Origin: Pseudomonadota bacterium
GTDB taxonomy: Bacteria > Pseudomonadota > Alphaproteobacteria > Dongiales > Dongiaceae
Direction of reading: 5' to 3'
DNA: 64,000 nt
Assembly: GCA_016183985.1 (NCBI GenBank)
Contig: JACPDN010000002.1
Span: forward strand, 124,001-188,000
The position numbers were made by a program, and so were the translations under genes. Under the pieces are notes generated by a model. The model was not told where the DNA came from, did no database searches, and worked only from the letters and a program-made list of their open reading frames with translations. Shown piece by piece: positions 1 to 8,845 of the stretch. Within the stretch, counting starts at the first letter, position 1. Every line of letters begins with the position of its first letter.

Positions 1-1
1 T

Positions 2-235
2 CTTTATGTGAAGTATTTCTGGTCGTCCCCGACCCATGGCGACATCATGTGGCCCGGTACGCTAGGCGCGCCGCCATCGCCTGACGGACGTCTACGCTTC
101 CGCAATGGCGGCCTAGTACCCGAGCTCGATTTTGATCTGCGGCAACGGATGCGCAAGAATTTTGAAGCGTTATGTCCGGGCCTGGCTGCCAGATATCCCG
201 GCATTCTGGATCTGCCGCCGATGCGGGAAATCTGA
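2..235 (+). CDS. C-terminal part of an unrecognised protein, cut by left edge
   Basis: An open frame runs in from the left edge and stops at 235. The visible 77 or so residues are rich in Pro, Arg and Leu, with no motif I recognise. The last 30 residues look like an amphipathic helix followed by a Pro-rich end. A GTG at 8 could be a start, but the frame is open upstream of it, so a truncated gene end is more likely. It converges on the next gene. Coding status is plausible, not certain. Confidence 0.4.
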   Translation, partial: LYVKYFWSSPTHGDIMWPGTLGAPPSPDGRLRFRNGGLVPELDFDLRQRMRKNFEALCPGLAARYPGILDLPPMREI

Positions 236-306
236 GGCGCATACTTCCTCGGCGCCGCCCAATGCGGCAAAAAGCCACGATTTCCATGTAACGGGTGGCT
301 GCACTG

Positions 307-810
307 CTACTCGCACCAATCGCTGATGGAGAGGTCGACAACTTCGCCGAGATCGTGCGCCTTCCGGCTGCCGCAGGCGCGCAGCAGGGCCTGTGTGTGG
401 TCCACGATCAATCGGAACTCGGCACGCGCCGCCTCGATCTTGCTACCCGATCCGGCATAGCCGACACCCTTCACCGCCTGCGTGAATGCCACCCGGTAGT
501 GAGCAAAGGCATGCTCGCTGCTGGTCAACAAGGCTTGTTGATCAACTGGCTGGCTGCCGCCTTGCTGCGCATCGGCCGTAGCTACAGCCGCAAAGCGACG
601 ATAGCTTGCAAGCACAGCCGCGCTCCATCGGTCGGCGCCCGCGATCTGGCGCTCCAGACAGGTTGCCATCGTGATGGTATCGCCGTCGCAAACATAGGGG
701 TCGAGTGACAAGCGATTGTCATCGCCCTCGGCGACGGAAGGGCACAACAGAAGCAGCGCGGCTGCCAGAATTGGCGAAAGCAAGGCAACGATTACGAATC
801 CGATGCGCAT
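307..810 (-). CDS. small secreted protein, weakly LprI/DUF1311-like
   Basis: This encodes 167 residues. The start at 810 is chosen because it gives a clear Sec signal peptide (Met-Arg-Ile, then a long hydrophobic core ending near residue 28, Ala-Glu-Gly). The frame is open further upstream, but that extension overlaps the TlpA gene and is Arg-rich shadow sequence. The mature part has Cys-X10-Cys, then Ala-Asp-Arg-Trp and a Tyr-Arg-Arg-Phe, and two more cysteines near the C-terminus. This spacing is reminiscent of LprI-type (DUF1311) periplasmic proteins, but the match is weak. It lies 2 bp downstream of the TlpA-like gene on the same strand, so the two are probably cotranscribed and the product acts in the periplasm. 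Confidence 0.6.
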   Translation of the reverse strand: MRIGFVIVALLSPILAAALLLLCPSVAEGDDNRLSLDPYVCDGDTITMATCLERQIAGADRWSAAVLASYRRFAAVATADAQQGGSQPVDQQALLTSSEHAFAHYRVAFTQAVKGVGYAGSGSKIEAARAEFRLIVDHTQALLRACGSRKAHDLGEVVDLSISDWCE

Positions 811-812
811 CC

Positions 813-1376
813 TTACCCAGCCGGCTTGGCGTCGAGATATTTCTTCAGCTCGGCTTTGACCCGGTCCGAGGACCAATCGGTGGCGCCGATATAGACCGAG
901 ACCACCTTGCCGTCGCGGTCGAGGACGTAGGTGGTGGGCAGGGCGGAGCCTTTGAGTTCCTGAAAGAGGTCGCTCATCCGGTCGGTATAGAGTTTCAGGT
1001 TCTTGACGCCGGTGCGGCGAAAGAAGGGTGCCGCCTTCTTGATGCCGTCGCGGTCGAGGCTCACTGCCACGACCTTGAGCCCGGCCTCGCCCAGATCGCC
1101 CTGCAGGGCATCCAGCGTTGGCATTTCGGCGATGCAGGGGGCGCACCAGCTGGCCCAGAAATTGAGGACGACGACCTGGCCCCTGAAATCGGCCAGGGTG
1201 ACCTTGTCGCCCAGCGCGTCCTGGAAGTCCTCATTGGGCGTTGGCAGGGGCGGATCGAACGGGCTAAAGTCGCCGGACTTCGCGGGGGTATCGTCGGCCA
1301 GGGCCGGCGAAAGCGGTGCCACCGCCAGCAAAAATGCCATCAGGGAGCCCCAAAAGGCGGTCTTTTTCAGTACCAT
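813..1376 (-). CDS. tlpA: TlpA-family periplasmic thiol-disulfide oxidoreductase
   Basis: This is a 187-residue thioredoxin-fold protein of the TlpA/ResA type, expected to keep periplasmic cysteines (cytochrome c or Cu-site maturation) reduced. A signal peptide with a Lys-Lys n-region spans residues 1-27 (cleavage after Ala-Leu-Ala). The redox motif is Trp-Cys78-Ala-Pro-Cys81 and the cis-proline is Pro147 in Leu-Pro-Thr-Thr-Tyr. The start codon occupies 1374-1376 and shares bases with the divergent argH start. A shorter start at 1340 would lose the positive n-region, so I keep 1376. In many alphaproteobacteria a TlpA gene is divergent from argH, which supports the call. Confidence 0.9.
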   Translation of the reverse strand: MVLKKTAFWGSLMAFLLAVAPLSPALADDTPAKSGDFSPFDPPLPTPNEDFQDALGDKVTLADFRGQVVVLNFWASWCAPCIAEMPTLDALQGDLGEAGLKVVAVSLDRDGIKKAAPFFRRTGVKNLKLYTDRMSDLFQELKGSALPTTYVLDRDGKVVSVYIGATDWSSDRVKAELKKYLDAKPAG

Positions 1377-2790
1377 GAGTGCCAAGAAACAATCCTCGTC
1401 CGTCACCGATTCCGCTAACGCCATGTGGGGCGGCCGCTTTGCCGCTGGCCCGGCAGCGATCATGCAGCAGATTAATGCCTCCATCGGGGTGGACAAGCGC
1501 CTTTATGCCGAGGACATCCAGGGGTCGCTGGCCCATGCCGCCATGCTGGCGAAACAGGGCATCATCACCGAGACCGACGCCGCGGCGATCGCCAAGGGCC
1601 TGAACCAGGTGAAGGCTGAGATCGAGGCCGGCAATTTCGAATTCAAGGTCGCACTCGAGGACATTCATATGAATGTCGAGCAGCGCCTCAAGGAACTGAT
1701 CGGCGAGCCGGCCGGCCGGCTTCATACCGCGCGTTCGCGGAATGACCAGGTGGCGACCGATTTCAAGCTGTGGGTCCGCCGTGCCTGTGATGAAGTGGCT
1801 GCGGAAGCGCGCAATTTGGTGTCGGCCCTCATCGATCGCGCTGAAGAAGAAGCGGCGACCGTGATGCCGGGCTATACGCATCTGCAGCCGGCACAGCCGG
1901 TGACATTCGGGCATCATCTTCTCGCTTATGTCGAGATGCTGGGCCGCGATATCGGGCGTCTCGCCGATGCCCGCAAGCGTCTCAACGAAAGCCCGCTCGG
2001 CGCCGCGGCGCTCGCTGGCACGACTTTCCCGATCGACCGGCAGATGACGGCCAAGGCCCTGGGCTTCGATCGTCCGACGGCGAACTCGCTCGATTCCGTT
2101 TCCGACCGCGATTTTGCGCTGGAATATCTGTCGGCGCTGTCGATCCTCGCCGTGCATCTCTCGCGCCTCGCGGAAGAGATCGTCATCTGGATGAGTGAGG
2201 GCTTCCGCTTCGTGACTTTGAGTGACGCCTTCACGACCGGCTCCTCGATCATGCCGCAGAAGAAGAATCCGGATGCGGCCGAACTGGTGCGGGCGAAGGC
2301 GGGCGAGGTCATCGGCCTCACCGTGCAGCTTCTCATCATCCTCAAGGGCCTGCCGCTCACCTATGGCAAGGACATGCAGGACGACAAGGCGCCGACTTTT
2401 GCCGCGACCGACACGATCCTGCTGTCGCTGGCGGCGATGACGGGCATGATCCGTGATCTCACGGCGAACCGCGAGCGGATGCGCCAGGCGTGTGAGCGCG
2501 GCTTCCTCACTGCCACCGACCTTGCCGATTGGCTGGTGAAGCAATTGGGCCTGCCGTTCCGCGATGCGCATCACGTCACCGGCACGCTGGTCAAGATGGC
2601 GGAAGACAAGGGCAAGGGCCTCAGCGATTTGAGCCTTGCCGAAATGCAATCGGTCGAGCCGCGGATCGGCGACAGCGTCTATCCCGTGCTCAAAGTGGAG
2701 AATTCGGTGGCCGGCCGCAAAAGCGAAGGCGGGACGACGCCGGACAATGTGCGTGCTGCTGCCAAGGCGGCAAGGGAGCGTTTTCTATGA
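1375..2790 (+). CDS. argH: argininosuccinate lyase
   Basis: ArgH cleaves argininosuccinate to arginine and fumarate, the last step of arginine synthesis. The cytoplasmic protein has 471 residues, the normal length. It begins with a short leader and the family N-terminal motif Met-Trp-Gly-Gly-Arg-Phe. The fumarate-lyase signature Gly289-Ser-Ser-Ile-Met-Pro-Gln-Lys-Lys-Asn298 carries the catalytic serine loop, and the Thr-Ala-Arg-Ser-Arg-Asn-Asp-Gln substrate loop is present near residue 120. No clear Shine-Dalgarno sequence precedes 1375, and this ATG shares two bases with the opposing tlpA start. The gene's TGA overlaps the ATG of lptM, and lysA follows. Confidence 0.97.
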   Translation: MSAKKQSSSVTDSANAMWGGRFAAGPAAIMQQINASIGVDKRLYAEDIQGSLAHAAMLAKQGIITETDAAAIAKGLNQVKAEIEAGNFEFKVALEDIHMNVEQRLKELIGEPAGRLHTARSRNDQVATDFKLWVRRACDEVAAEARNLVSALIDRAEEEAATVMPGYTHLQPAQPVTFGHHLLAYVEMLGRDIGRLADARKRLNESPLGAAALAGTTFPIDRQMTAKALGFDRPTANSLDSVSDRDFALEYLSALSILAVHLSRLAEEIVIWMSEGFRFVTLSDAFTTGSSIMPQKKNPDAAELVRAKAGEVIGLTVQLLIILKGLPLTYGKDMQDDKAPTFAATDTILLSLAAMTGMIRDLTANRERMRQACERGFLTATDLADWLVKQLGLPFRDAHHVTGTLVKMAEDKGKGLSDLSLAEMQSVEPRIGDSVYPVLKVENSVAGRKSEGGTTPDNVRAAAKAARERFL

Positions 2791-2963
2791 GAATGTCGAA
2801 ACTGTCCGTGGCGATGCTCGCCGCTGTGTTGGCACTGACCGCGGCCGTGAGCGCCTGCGGGCGCAACGGCGTGCCGGAACTGCCGAAGGAAGTCCATAAG
2901 GACAAATATCCGCAGCAATATCCGCAGACGCCGAAGGCACAGACCGGTGTCTTCAGCGGTTGA
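2787..2963 (+). CDS. lptM: LptM-type small outer-membrane lipoprotein
   Basis: This 58-residue lipoprotein precursor has a hydrophobic signal and a lipobox Ala-Val-Ser-Ala-Cys, followed directly by Gly-Arg-Asn-Gly-Val-Pro-Glu-Leu-Pro. That matches the LptM/YifL pattern (Cys-Gly-x-x-Gly-Pro-x-x-x-Pro). In enterobacteria LptM helps assemble the LPS translocon LptD/LptE. The rest is a short Lys/Pro/Gln-rich tail. The ATG at 2787 overlaps the argH stop (ATGA), so translation is probably coupled; a second ATG at 2793 is possible. The argH-lptM-lysA order is common in proteobacteria. The family call rests on the N-terminal motif and the gene order; the function here is inferred. Confidence 0.8.
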   Translation: MRMSKLSVAMLAAVLALTAAVSACGRNGVPELPKEVHKDKYPQQYPQTPKAQTGVFSG

Positions 2964-2981
2964 CACGCGTTAGAAAAATAC

Positions 2982-3064
2982 CGTCATGCCCGGGCTTGTG
3001 ACCCGGGCATCCAGTCTCTCCGGAAAAACACTGGATCCCCCCGGGTCAAGCCCCGGGGATGACG
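2982..3064. repeat. intergenic palindromic repeat of alphaproteobacterial REP type
   Basis: An imperfect inverted repeat fills the lptM-lysA gap. The left arm starts CGTCATGCCCGGGCTTGTGA and the right arm ends GTCAAGCCCCGGGGATGACG, each about 34 nt, around a short centre (TCTCTCCGGAAAAAC). The CGTCATGCCCGGG / CCCGGGGATGACG ends are typical of the dispersed palindromes found in many alphaproteobacterial genomes. As RNA it would fold into a long stable hairpin between two cotranscribed genes. I see no second copy in this window. Confidence 0.8.
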
Positions 3065-3092
3065 ATTAGGATAGAGCGATAGAAAGACTTCC

Positions 3093-4352
3093 ATGAGCCA
3101 TTTCCACTACGAGAACGGCGAGTTCCATGCCGAAGGTGTTCCTGTGAGCCGCATCGCGGCCGAAGTCGGCACGCCCTTCTATTGCTATTCAACGGCCAAG
3201 CTCACCGACAATTTCAAGAATTTCGAGGCGGCGTTGGGCGGGCTCAATGCCAAGCTCTATTTTTCGTGCAAGGCGAACTCCAACCAGGCCGTGATCAAGA
3301 CACTGGCCAATCTCGGCGCCGGTGCCGACGTGGTGTCGGTGGGCGAGATGTACCGTGCACTCAAGGCAGGTATTCCCGCAGGCGAGGTCGTGTTCGCGGG
3401 TGTCGGCAAGACCCGTACCGAAATGGCAGAAGCGCTGAAGGCCGGGATCTATCAATTCAATGTCGAATCGCCGGGCGAATTGCGGGCGCTCAACGAAGTG
3501 GCGCTGTCCTTGGGCAAGCGGGCACCTGTGGCCCTGCGCATCAACCCGGATGTCGATGCCAAGACCCATGCCAAGATCTCGACGGGTAAGTCGGAGAACA
3601 AGTTCGGTATCGATATCGATCACGCGCCGGCAATCTATGCGGAGGCCGCTGCGCTGCCGGGGATCGATGTGAAGGGGCTTGCCTGCCATATCGGTTCGCA
3701 GCTGACCGATATCGCGCCTTATCGCCATGCCTTCCAGAAAATGTCGGATCTGGTGAAGGCGCTGCGGGGCAAGGGTCATGCGGTCGAGCGGGTCGATCTT
3801 GGTGGCGGTATCGGCATCACCTACCGGGATGAGCAGACCATCAGTTTCTCCGACTACACCAATGCCGTGGCCGAGAATTTCGGCAATATGGGGCTGAAGC
3901 TCGAAGCCGAGCCCGGCCGAGCCATTGTCGGCAATGCCGGCATCCTGGTCGCGCGCGTGATCAATGTGAAGGAAGGGGTGAGCCGGAACTTCGTCATTGT
4001 CGACGCCGCAATGAACGACCTCATCCGGCCGACGCTTTACGACGCCTATCACCAGATCCAGCCGGTGCGCCAGCCGGCGGACGACGCGCCGGTCACCAAG
4101 GTCGATGTGGTCGGGCCAATCTGCGAAACCGGTGATCAGTTTGCGGAACAGCGGCCGCTGTCGCCGCTTGTCACCGATGACCTCGTCGTGTTCCGCGAGG
4201 CCGGGGCCTATGGTGCCGTCATGTCTTCAACCTACAACACCCGGCCGCTCTTGCCGGAAGTTCTGGTGAAAGGCGATAAATTTGAAGTGGTTAGGCCCCG
4301 TCAAACTTATGACGCAATCATCGGTCAAGACAGGCTGCCCGGCTGGCTGTAA
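3093..4352 (+). CDS. lysA: diaminopimelate decarboxylase
   Basis: LysA decarboxylates meso-diaminopimelate to lysine, using PLP, in the cytoplasm. It has 419 residues, normal for the family. The PLP lysine is Lys60 in Tyr-Phe-Ser-Cys-Lys-Ala-Asn. The fold-III features follow: His-Ile-Gly-Ser-Gln near 205, the Gly-Gly-Gly-Ile-Gly phosphate loop near 237, the Pro-Ile-Cys-Glu-Thr-Gly-Asp substrate/dimer motif near 345 and Glu-Ala-Gly-Ala-Tyr-Gly near 372. It follows argH and lptM after the palindromic repeat and precedes the TIGR02302 gene by 62 bp, probably in one operon. Confidence 0.97.
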   Translation: MSHFHYENGEFHAEGVPVSRIAAEVGTPFYCYSTAKLTDNFKNFEAALGGLNAKLYFSCKANSNQAVIKTLANLGAGADVVSVGEMYRALKAGIPAGEVVFAGVGKTRTEMAEALKAGIYQFNVESPGELRALNEVALSLGKRAPVALRINPDVDAKTHAKISTGKSENKFGIDIDHAPAIYAEAAALPGIDVKGLACHIGSQLTDIAPYRHAFQKMSDLVKALRGKGHAVERVDLGGGIGITYRDEQTISFSDYTNAVAENFGNMGLKLEAEPGRAIVGNAGILVARVINVKEGVSRNFVIVDAAMNDLIRPTLYDAYHQIQPVRQPADDAPVTKVDVVGPICETGDQFAEQRPLSPLVTDDLVVFREAGAYGAVMSSTYNTRPLLPEVLVKGDKFEVVRPRQTYDAIIGQDRLPGWL

Positions 4353-4414
4353 GCTGTAGCGGTTCCGGTTCCCGGCCATTGTTTGGGCCACTGGGGCCTT
4401 CCTGAGGAGGATTG

Positions 4415-6961
4415 ATGGCGCGACGCCCGGTTCTCGGCGATGACAGGCTGTCGGCGGCTTCGACGCTGCCGAGCAGCTTGCCTGCCCGGGTTCGGATCAT
4501 GGCGGTCGTTGCCTGGGGAATCCTCCTTATCGAGCGCCTTTGGGCGGCGCTGACACCCGCCATTTGCGTCCTGCTTCTGGCCCTGGCGCTCGCCTGGTCA
4601 GGCTTGCCTCGCGACCTTGGTGTATGGGTCCATCTGGCGCTTCTGTTCCTTGCCGGAATCGGTTTTCTTTATGGATTGTGGTGGGGCTTTCGTGGTTTTC
4701 GCCTGCCGCAATGGCAGCAGGCGCTGCGGCGCCTGGAACGGGACAGCGATCTCGCGCATCGACCGCTCACCCATATCGATGACGCACAGGTCAGTAATCT
4801 GATCGACCCGGCGGCGGCCAGTCTCTGGGCGCGCCACCGGGCGCGATTGATGGGCTCGATCGGCCGCCTCGATCTCAAATGGCCGGATAACGGCCTTGTG
4901 GCGCGCGATCGCTATGCGCTGCGGCAGCTTACGCTCCTGCTGGCCCTTGCCGCTTTCTTCTGCGCCAATGAGGCGTGGCTGCGCCGGCTTGATCAGGCCC
5001 TGCTGCCCAACTTCTCCGGTATCGAAGACACGGACCAGATCACGGTCGAGGCCTGGATCACGCCGCCGGATTATACGGGCCTGCCGCCGGTCAGCCTTAG
5101 CCTTGCTCAACATGGCAAGGGCGCCGAAACACTCAAGGTGCCGATGGGATCGCGCCTGCTGGTCCAGTCGCAAGGTCTGCCCACCAGCGGGTTGGGCGGC
5201 CCTGCCACCCTTGTCGCCAATGACGAGAAACAGACCTTCGACGTGCTCGACGCCAGCACGCAGCGTTCCGAAACGACGCTGTCCAAGGGCGGATCGATCG
5301 GCGTTCAGTCGGGCCTGTCGACTGTGGTCGAATGGCCAGTCGCGATCGTCCCGGACATGGCGCCCAAGGCCGAGTTCGGCGGCAATCCGGGCGTCACCGA
5401 TCGCGGCGTGCTGCGTCTCGGCTACAGCGCCCGCGACGATTATGGCGTCACCGATCTCCGCCTGGTGATGAGCCGCGGCAAGGAGGATTTCGAGTTCAAG
5501 CTGCCGCTCGGCCAGCCGACCATCGGCAGTGATGGATATCGCGTGGCGCAAGGCGGCAGCTTCCAGGACTTCACGGCCCATCGCTGGGCCGGGCTCGATG
5601 TGGAATTGCGGCTGGTGGCGCGGGATGCCATGGGGCAGATCGGCGCCTCGGCACCGCTCGCCCTTACTTTGCCGGAGCGGAAATTCTATCACCCTGTCGC
5701 CCGGGCCATCATCGAACTCCGGAAGCGGTTGGCCAGCGATTGGCAATTCCACAATTCCGTCTCGCGCGAGCTCGACATCCTGAAGGCTCAGCCGGAGACC
5801 TATGAAGATCGTATCGCCGCCTTCATGGGCATGGACTTTGCCGCCCGTCGCCTCCGTGCCGAGGAATTCGCGCCATCAGATATGCCGCCAGTCCTGCAGC
5901 TGATGTGGGATATTGCGGTCGATCTTGAAGATGGCGGCACGTCCCTGGCATTGAGCGAATTCCGTCGCCTGCAGCAGGCCCTGCAGGACGCGCTCGATCG
6001 CGGTGCTTCGGACGAAGAAGTCGAGCGGCTGATGAACCAACTGCAGGAAGCGATGAACCGCTACATGCAGGATCTGCAACAGCAATTGCAGCGCGCCATG
6101 GAAAGCGGGCAGCAGATGCGTCAGCTTTCGCCCAATGGGCTCAAGCTCTCGCAGAACGATCTCAATCGCATGCTCAATGACGCGCGCAACATGGCGCGGG
6201 CGGGGGCCAAGGATTCCGCCAAGCAGATGCTCGACCAGCTGCAGAAGCTGATGGAGAACCTGCAGGCCGGCGTCCCCTCGACCATGAGCGCCGAAGGTCG
6301 CGCGCAGCAGGAGCTCAACAGCGAACTCGGCCGCTTGATGCAACGCCAGCAGAAGCTGCTTGAGGAAAGCTATAACGCCCAGCGCGGCCAGCAACCCGGC
6401 GAGGAAGGCATGGGTGAGGGCGAAATGGGGCAGGGCCAGCAACAGGGCGAGGGCATGCCCGGCGATGGCGGCAATGGGCAGGCGGCCGGCTCCGGCGCCA
6501 TGGGACAGGAGCAGCTCCGCCGCGATCTCGGCAATCTCATGCAGCGTTTCAGCAACATGCTGGGCGATTTGCCCGGCGGTCTTGGCGAGGCCGAGCAATA
6601 TATGCGCGGTGCCGTCGACAATTTGAAGAACCAGGATTTCCCCAATGCTGCCGAGAACCAGAACAACGCGCTCAACCAGCTGCAGCAGGGTTTGCAGGCT
6701 GCACAGGAGATGATGCAGCGACAGGCAGGCCAGGTTCCCGGTCGCGGCAATCGCGCCAAAATGGATCCATTGGGGCGCCCGACGGATGAGGATGGCCCTG
6801 GCGGCAACCCCATCGACAGTTCGAACATGGATCTTGGCGTCGACAAGGAACCGGCGCAAAAGGCACGCGAGATCTTCGAAGAACTGCGCCAACGCCGCAA
6901 CGACCCCAACCGTCCCAAGCAGGAACGAGACTATCTCGACCGCCTGCTGAAGCAGTTCTGA
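4415..6961 (+). CDS. TIGR02302/DUF4175 alphaproteobacterial membrane protein with low-complexity tail
   Basis: This 848-residue protein is of unknown function and is typical of alphaproteobacteria, usually next to lysA. Two or three membrane segments occupy roughly residues 28-85 and another lies near 175. The middle is a soluble domain with Leu-Arg-Leu-Gly-Tyr-Ser-Ala-Arg-Asp-Asp-Tyr-Gly-Val. Residues 500-780 are a helical region rich in Gln, Met, Glu and Gly, with long Gln-Gln/Met-Gln runs and coiled-coil character. The ATG at 4415 is chosen over the TTG at 4412 because GAGGAGG at 4404-4410 leaves only 1 nt to the TTG. It probably acts at the inner membrane/periplasm; no catalytic motif is visible. 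Confidence 0.88.
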   Translation: MARRPVLGDDRLSAASTLPSSLPARVRIMAVVAWGILLIERLWAALTPAICVLLLALALAWSGLPRDLGVWVHLALLFLAGIGFLYGLWWGFRGFRLPQWQQALRRLERDSDLAHRPLTHIDDAQVSNLIDPAAASLWARHRARLMGSIGRLDLKWPDNGLVARDRYALRQLTLLLALAAFFCANEAWLRRLDQALLPNFSGIEDTDQITVEAWITPPDYTGLPPVSLSLAQHGKGAETLKVPMGSRLLVQSQGLPTSGLGGPATLVANDEKQTFDVLDASTQRSETTLSKGGSIGVQSGLSTVVEWPVAIVPDMAPKAEFGGNPGVTDRGVLRLGYSARDDYGVTDLRLVMSRGKEDFEFKLPLGQPTIGSDGYRVAQGGSFQDFTAHRWAGLDVELRLVARDAMGQIGASAPLALTLPERKFYHPVARAIIELRKRLASDWQFHNSVSRELDILKAQPETYEDRIAAFMGMDFAARRLRAEEFAPSDMPPVLQLMWDIAVDLEDGGTSLALSEFRRLQQALQDALDRGASDEEVERLMNQLQEAMNRYMQDLQQQLQRAMESGQQMRQLSPNGLKLSQNDLNRMLNDARNMARAGAKDSAKQMLDQLQKLMENLQAGVPSTMSAEGRAQQELNSELGRLMQRQQKLLEESYNAQRGQQPGEEGMGEGEMGQGQQQGEGMPGDGGNGQAAGSGAMGQEQLRRDLGNLMQRFSNMLGDLPGGLGEAEQYMRGAVDNLKNQDFPNAAENQNNALNQLQQGLQAAQEMMQRQAGQVPGRGNRAKMDPLGRPTDEDGPGGNPIDSSNMDLGVDKEPAQKAREIFEELRQRRNDPNRPKQERDYLDRLLKQF

Positions 6962-6992
6962 TATCGGCTTGCCGGCCGTTTCTTGAAAAAGG

Positions 6993-7373
6993 TCAGTTGA
7001 CCCGCTGGCCGGAGAGCGCTGCGTCGACGGCGTTGCAGATCTGCTGCAGGCTGAAGGGCTTGGTGATGATGTCGGTGATCGGGCCCTGCTGGCTGCGCAC
7101 GCCATCGGCGCGTTCGCGGGCTTCGGCAAAGCCCGTCATCATCAGCACGGTCATACGCGGGTTGATGCGGGCGGCGGTTTCGGCCAAGGCGAGGCCGTCG
7201 AGCCCGGGCATGACGATATCGGTCAGCATCAGATCGTAGGTCTGGGCCTTCAGCGCATTGATCGCCGCTTCGCCGTCGCCGACCGCAGTTACTTCATGTC
7301 CGCGATGGGTAAGCGCCCGGGTGACGAAAGCGCGGACGGATTCATCATCTTCAGCCAACAGGATAGCGGACAC
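6993..7373 (-). CDS. single-domain response regulator, CpdR-like
   Basis: This is a lone receiver domain of 126 residues with no output domain. It starts Val/Met-Ser-Ala-Ile-Leu-Leu-Ala-Glu-Asp-Asp. The phospho-acceptor lies in Leu-Thr-Asp-Ile-Val-Met-Pro-Gly, the conserved Thr in Met-Met-Thr-Gly-Phe-Ala and the Lys in Thr-Lys-Pro-Phe-Ser-Leu. The Thr-Gly-Phe-Ala and Lys-Pro-Phe motifs match CpdR, the ClpXP adaptor that controls proteolysis in the alphaproteobacterial cell cycle. The GTG at 7373 is preferred: an AGAAGGG sequence lies about 10 nt upstream of it, and CpdR proteins start directly at this strand. ATGs further upstream (for example 7421) would add a non-conserved Arg-rich leader. 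It converges on the TIGR02302 gene. Confidence 0.82.
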   Translation of the reverse strand: MSAILLAEDDESVRAFVTRALTHRGHEVTAVGDGEAAINALKAQTYDLMLTDIVMPGLDGLALAETAARINPRMTVLMMTGFAEARERADGVRSQQGPITDIITKPFSLQQICNAVDAALSGQRVN

Positions 7374-7779
7374 AGTATTTTCAGCCCTTCTGACTCTGTA
7401 CGAAGCCGTGCGTGCAGACATGACCGACATCAACTCACCAATTCTCTCTGACCGCTTTCGGGCATCGCATCGTCGGGGCGTAGGCTGGCGGGGGCCTTTG
7501 GCCGGCCCGGATCCAGTCGCGCTACAACAATGCCTCCCGTCCTTCGTTCCAAAAGGCCGATTCAAGACCGGCGAATCGGACAAAGGAACCAGTGGCGGTC
7601 CAACGATTCCAAGGTAAGCCTAAGCCGAAACCGTTAATTTTTGGTGAGACAGCCGCGGTGCTAAACAATATACCGACAGCAGATCGTGGCGGATTTGTGG
7701 CATTTTTTCAGATAGATAGGCAAGAGAGCCCAGGCGCACGGCAACGTGAAGGGTGGGCGTTTCGCCGCAGGCCCCTTCA
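7374..7779. other. intergenic region of about 400 bp
   Basis: This region lies between the start of the CpdR-like gene and the end of the zinc-ribbon gene, both on the minus strand. The part near 7374-7583 stays open in the frame of the CpdR-like gene but has no conserved residues. The part from 7610 to 7740 is more AT-rich and could hold the promoter of the CpdR-like gene. I see no convincing small gene, hairpin terminator or RNA gene. Confidence 0.5.
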
Positions 7780-8577
7780 CTATTGAGCGATCACCTTGAT
7801 CCACATGGTCTTGGTGCCCTTGGGGAGAGAATCGAAAAATATCCGAAACCGGATGGTTTCGCCCGGTTCGATGCTCTCCTGCTCCAGACGGAAAATCTTC
7901 CAGTCACCGATTTCCTTGCCGTTGCCGTCATAGGTAATGGCGGCGAGCGGCGGTAACTGGACCGGGAATTCGGATTCGTTAAAGAGGTCGGCCTCGACTG
8001 CCCAAACGGCTTTGCCGCCGGCCTCGTTGCGCTTATTTACAACGAGATTGGCGGCCTTGAGATCATCCGCCGGGCTGCTGGTCGAGATGCCCATCAGGCT
8101 GTAGACCATGTCGAGCGCCGGCACGGCCCGGGCAATCTCCGCCCGGAAATAGAAGACGACCCCCAGGCCCAGAACCATGCCGGCCAGCACTATGTAGATG
8201 GGATGCAGCCGGAAACGGCGCTTGGGCATCATCGGCCGCAATTTTGGCGGGACGGTGATGGGCCCGGTCGGCCGCTGCGGCGAGCGCGGCCGGGGCGGCG
8301 CCGAGGGAATCTCGACAGCTGGTGCCTCCGCTTCCCCCGCGGTAGATGCCGGGTCCGCCAGTGGCGGCACTTCGGGGACGGATGGGGCAGTCTCTGGAAC
8401 GGTGGGTTCGGCGGTCAGCGCGATCTCGGCGGGCGTTCCTTCCGGGTTCTCGAGCTTGGGCGGCAGCTGCTTCCACTTATGGCCACATTTTGCGCAACGC
8501 ACATTGCGCCCCGCATCACCGAGGAGTGCTGCATCCAACGAGAACCTGGTAGCGCAAGCCGGGCAGGAAACAATCAC
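7780..8577 (-). CDS. zinc-ribbon (MJ0042-type) single-pass membrane protein
   Basis: This is a 265-residue protein. An N-terminal zinc ribbon (Cys-Pro-Ala-Cys, then Cys-Ala-Lys-Cys-Gly-His about 22 residues later) is typical of the MJ0042/zinc_ribbon_4 family. A Pro/Glu/Ala-rich linker (about 45-125), one membrane segment (about 130-152) and a C-terminal beta-rich domain follow, with Asn-Leu-Val-Val-Asn-Lys and a final Phe-Phe-Asp-Ser-Leu-Pro. The GTG at 8577 places the zinc ribbon right at the N-terminus, as in relatives; an ATG at 8667 would add 30 unconserved residues. Its position divergent from ftsE-ftsX is conserved in many alphaproteobacteria. The function is unknown; a sensor or cell-envelope role is inference. 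Confidence 0.85.
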   Translation of the reverse strand: MIVSCPACATRFSLDAALLGDAGRNVRCAKCGHKWKQLPPKLENPEGTPAEIALTAEPTVPETAPSVPEVPPLADPASTAGEAEAPAVEIPSAPPRPRSPQRPTGPITVPPKLRPMMPKRRFRLHPIYIVLAGMVLGLGVVFYFRAEIARAVPALDMVYSLMGISTSSPADDLKAANLVVNKRNEAGGKAVWAVEADLFNESEFPVQLPPLAAITYDGNGKEIGDWKIFRLEQESIEPGETIRFRIFFDSLPKGTKTMWIKVIAQ

Positions 8578-8845
8578 TGATTCGTCCGCTCGATCGATAT
8601 CCCCTGAAACGTTTATAGGTCGCGACCGCGCGGGGGACAAGTCCGGCACCGCCTGCAACGCTGACAAGGCGCTGAAAAATCATCCTTCTTTGCCCGAGTC
8701 GCACATGCCTCATCAGCTTTACGAAGGCGAAGCCGCTATGCCATCTTAACGCCGCCGGGGCCTTGGCGCGCGGCGCAGATTACCAAGGCGTCCTGCCGGT
8801 AGAAGTCACCGGCGGCGGGTCGCCGGTCAGCTGGGATGTAGGCAC

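Noticed and set aside
1264-2649. 461-codon open frame antisense to argH
   Set aside because: It opposes a clearly conserved enzyme gene, and its translation is Arg/His/Gly-rich with no motif.
7592-7786. Small open frame in the gap before the zinc-ribbon gene
   Set aside because: No ribosome-binding site, no conserved features, and it runs into the opposite-strand gene end.
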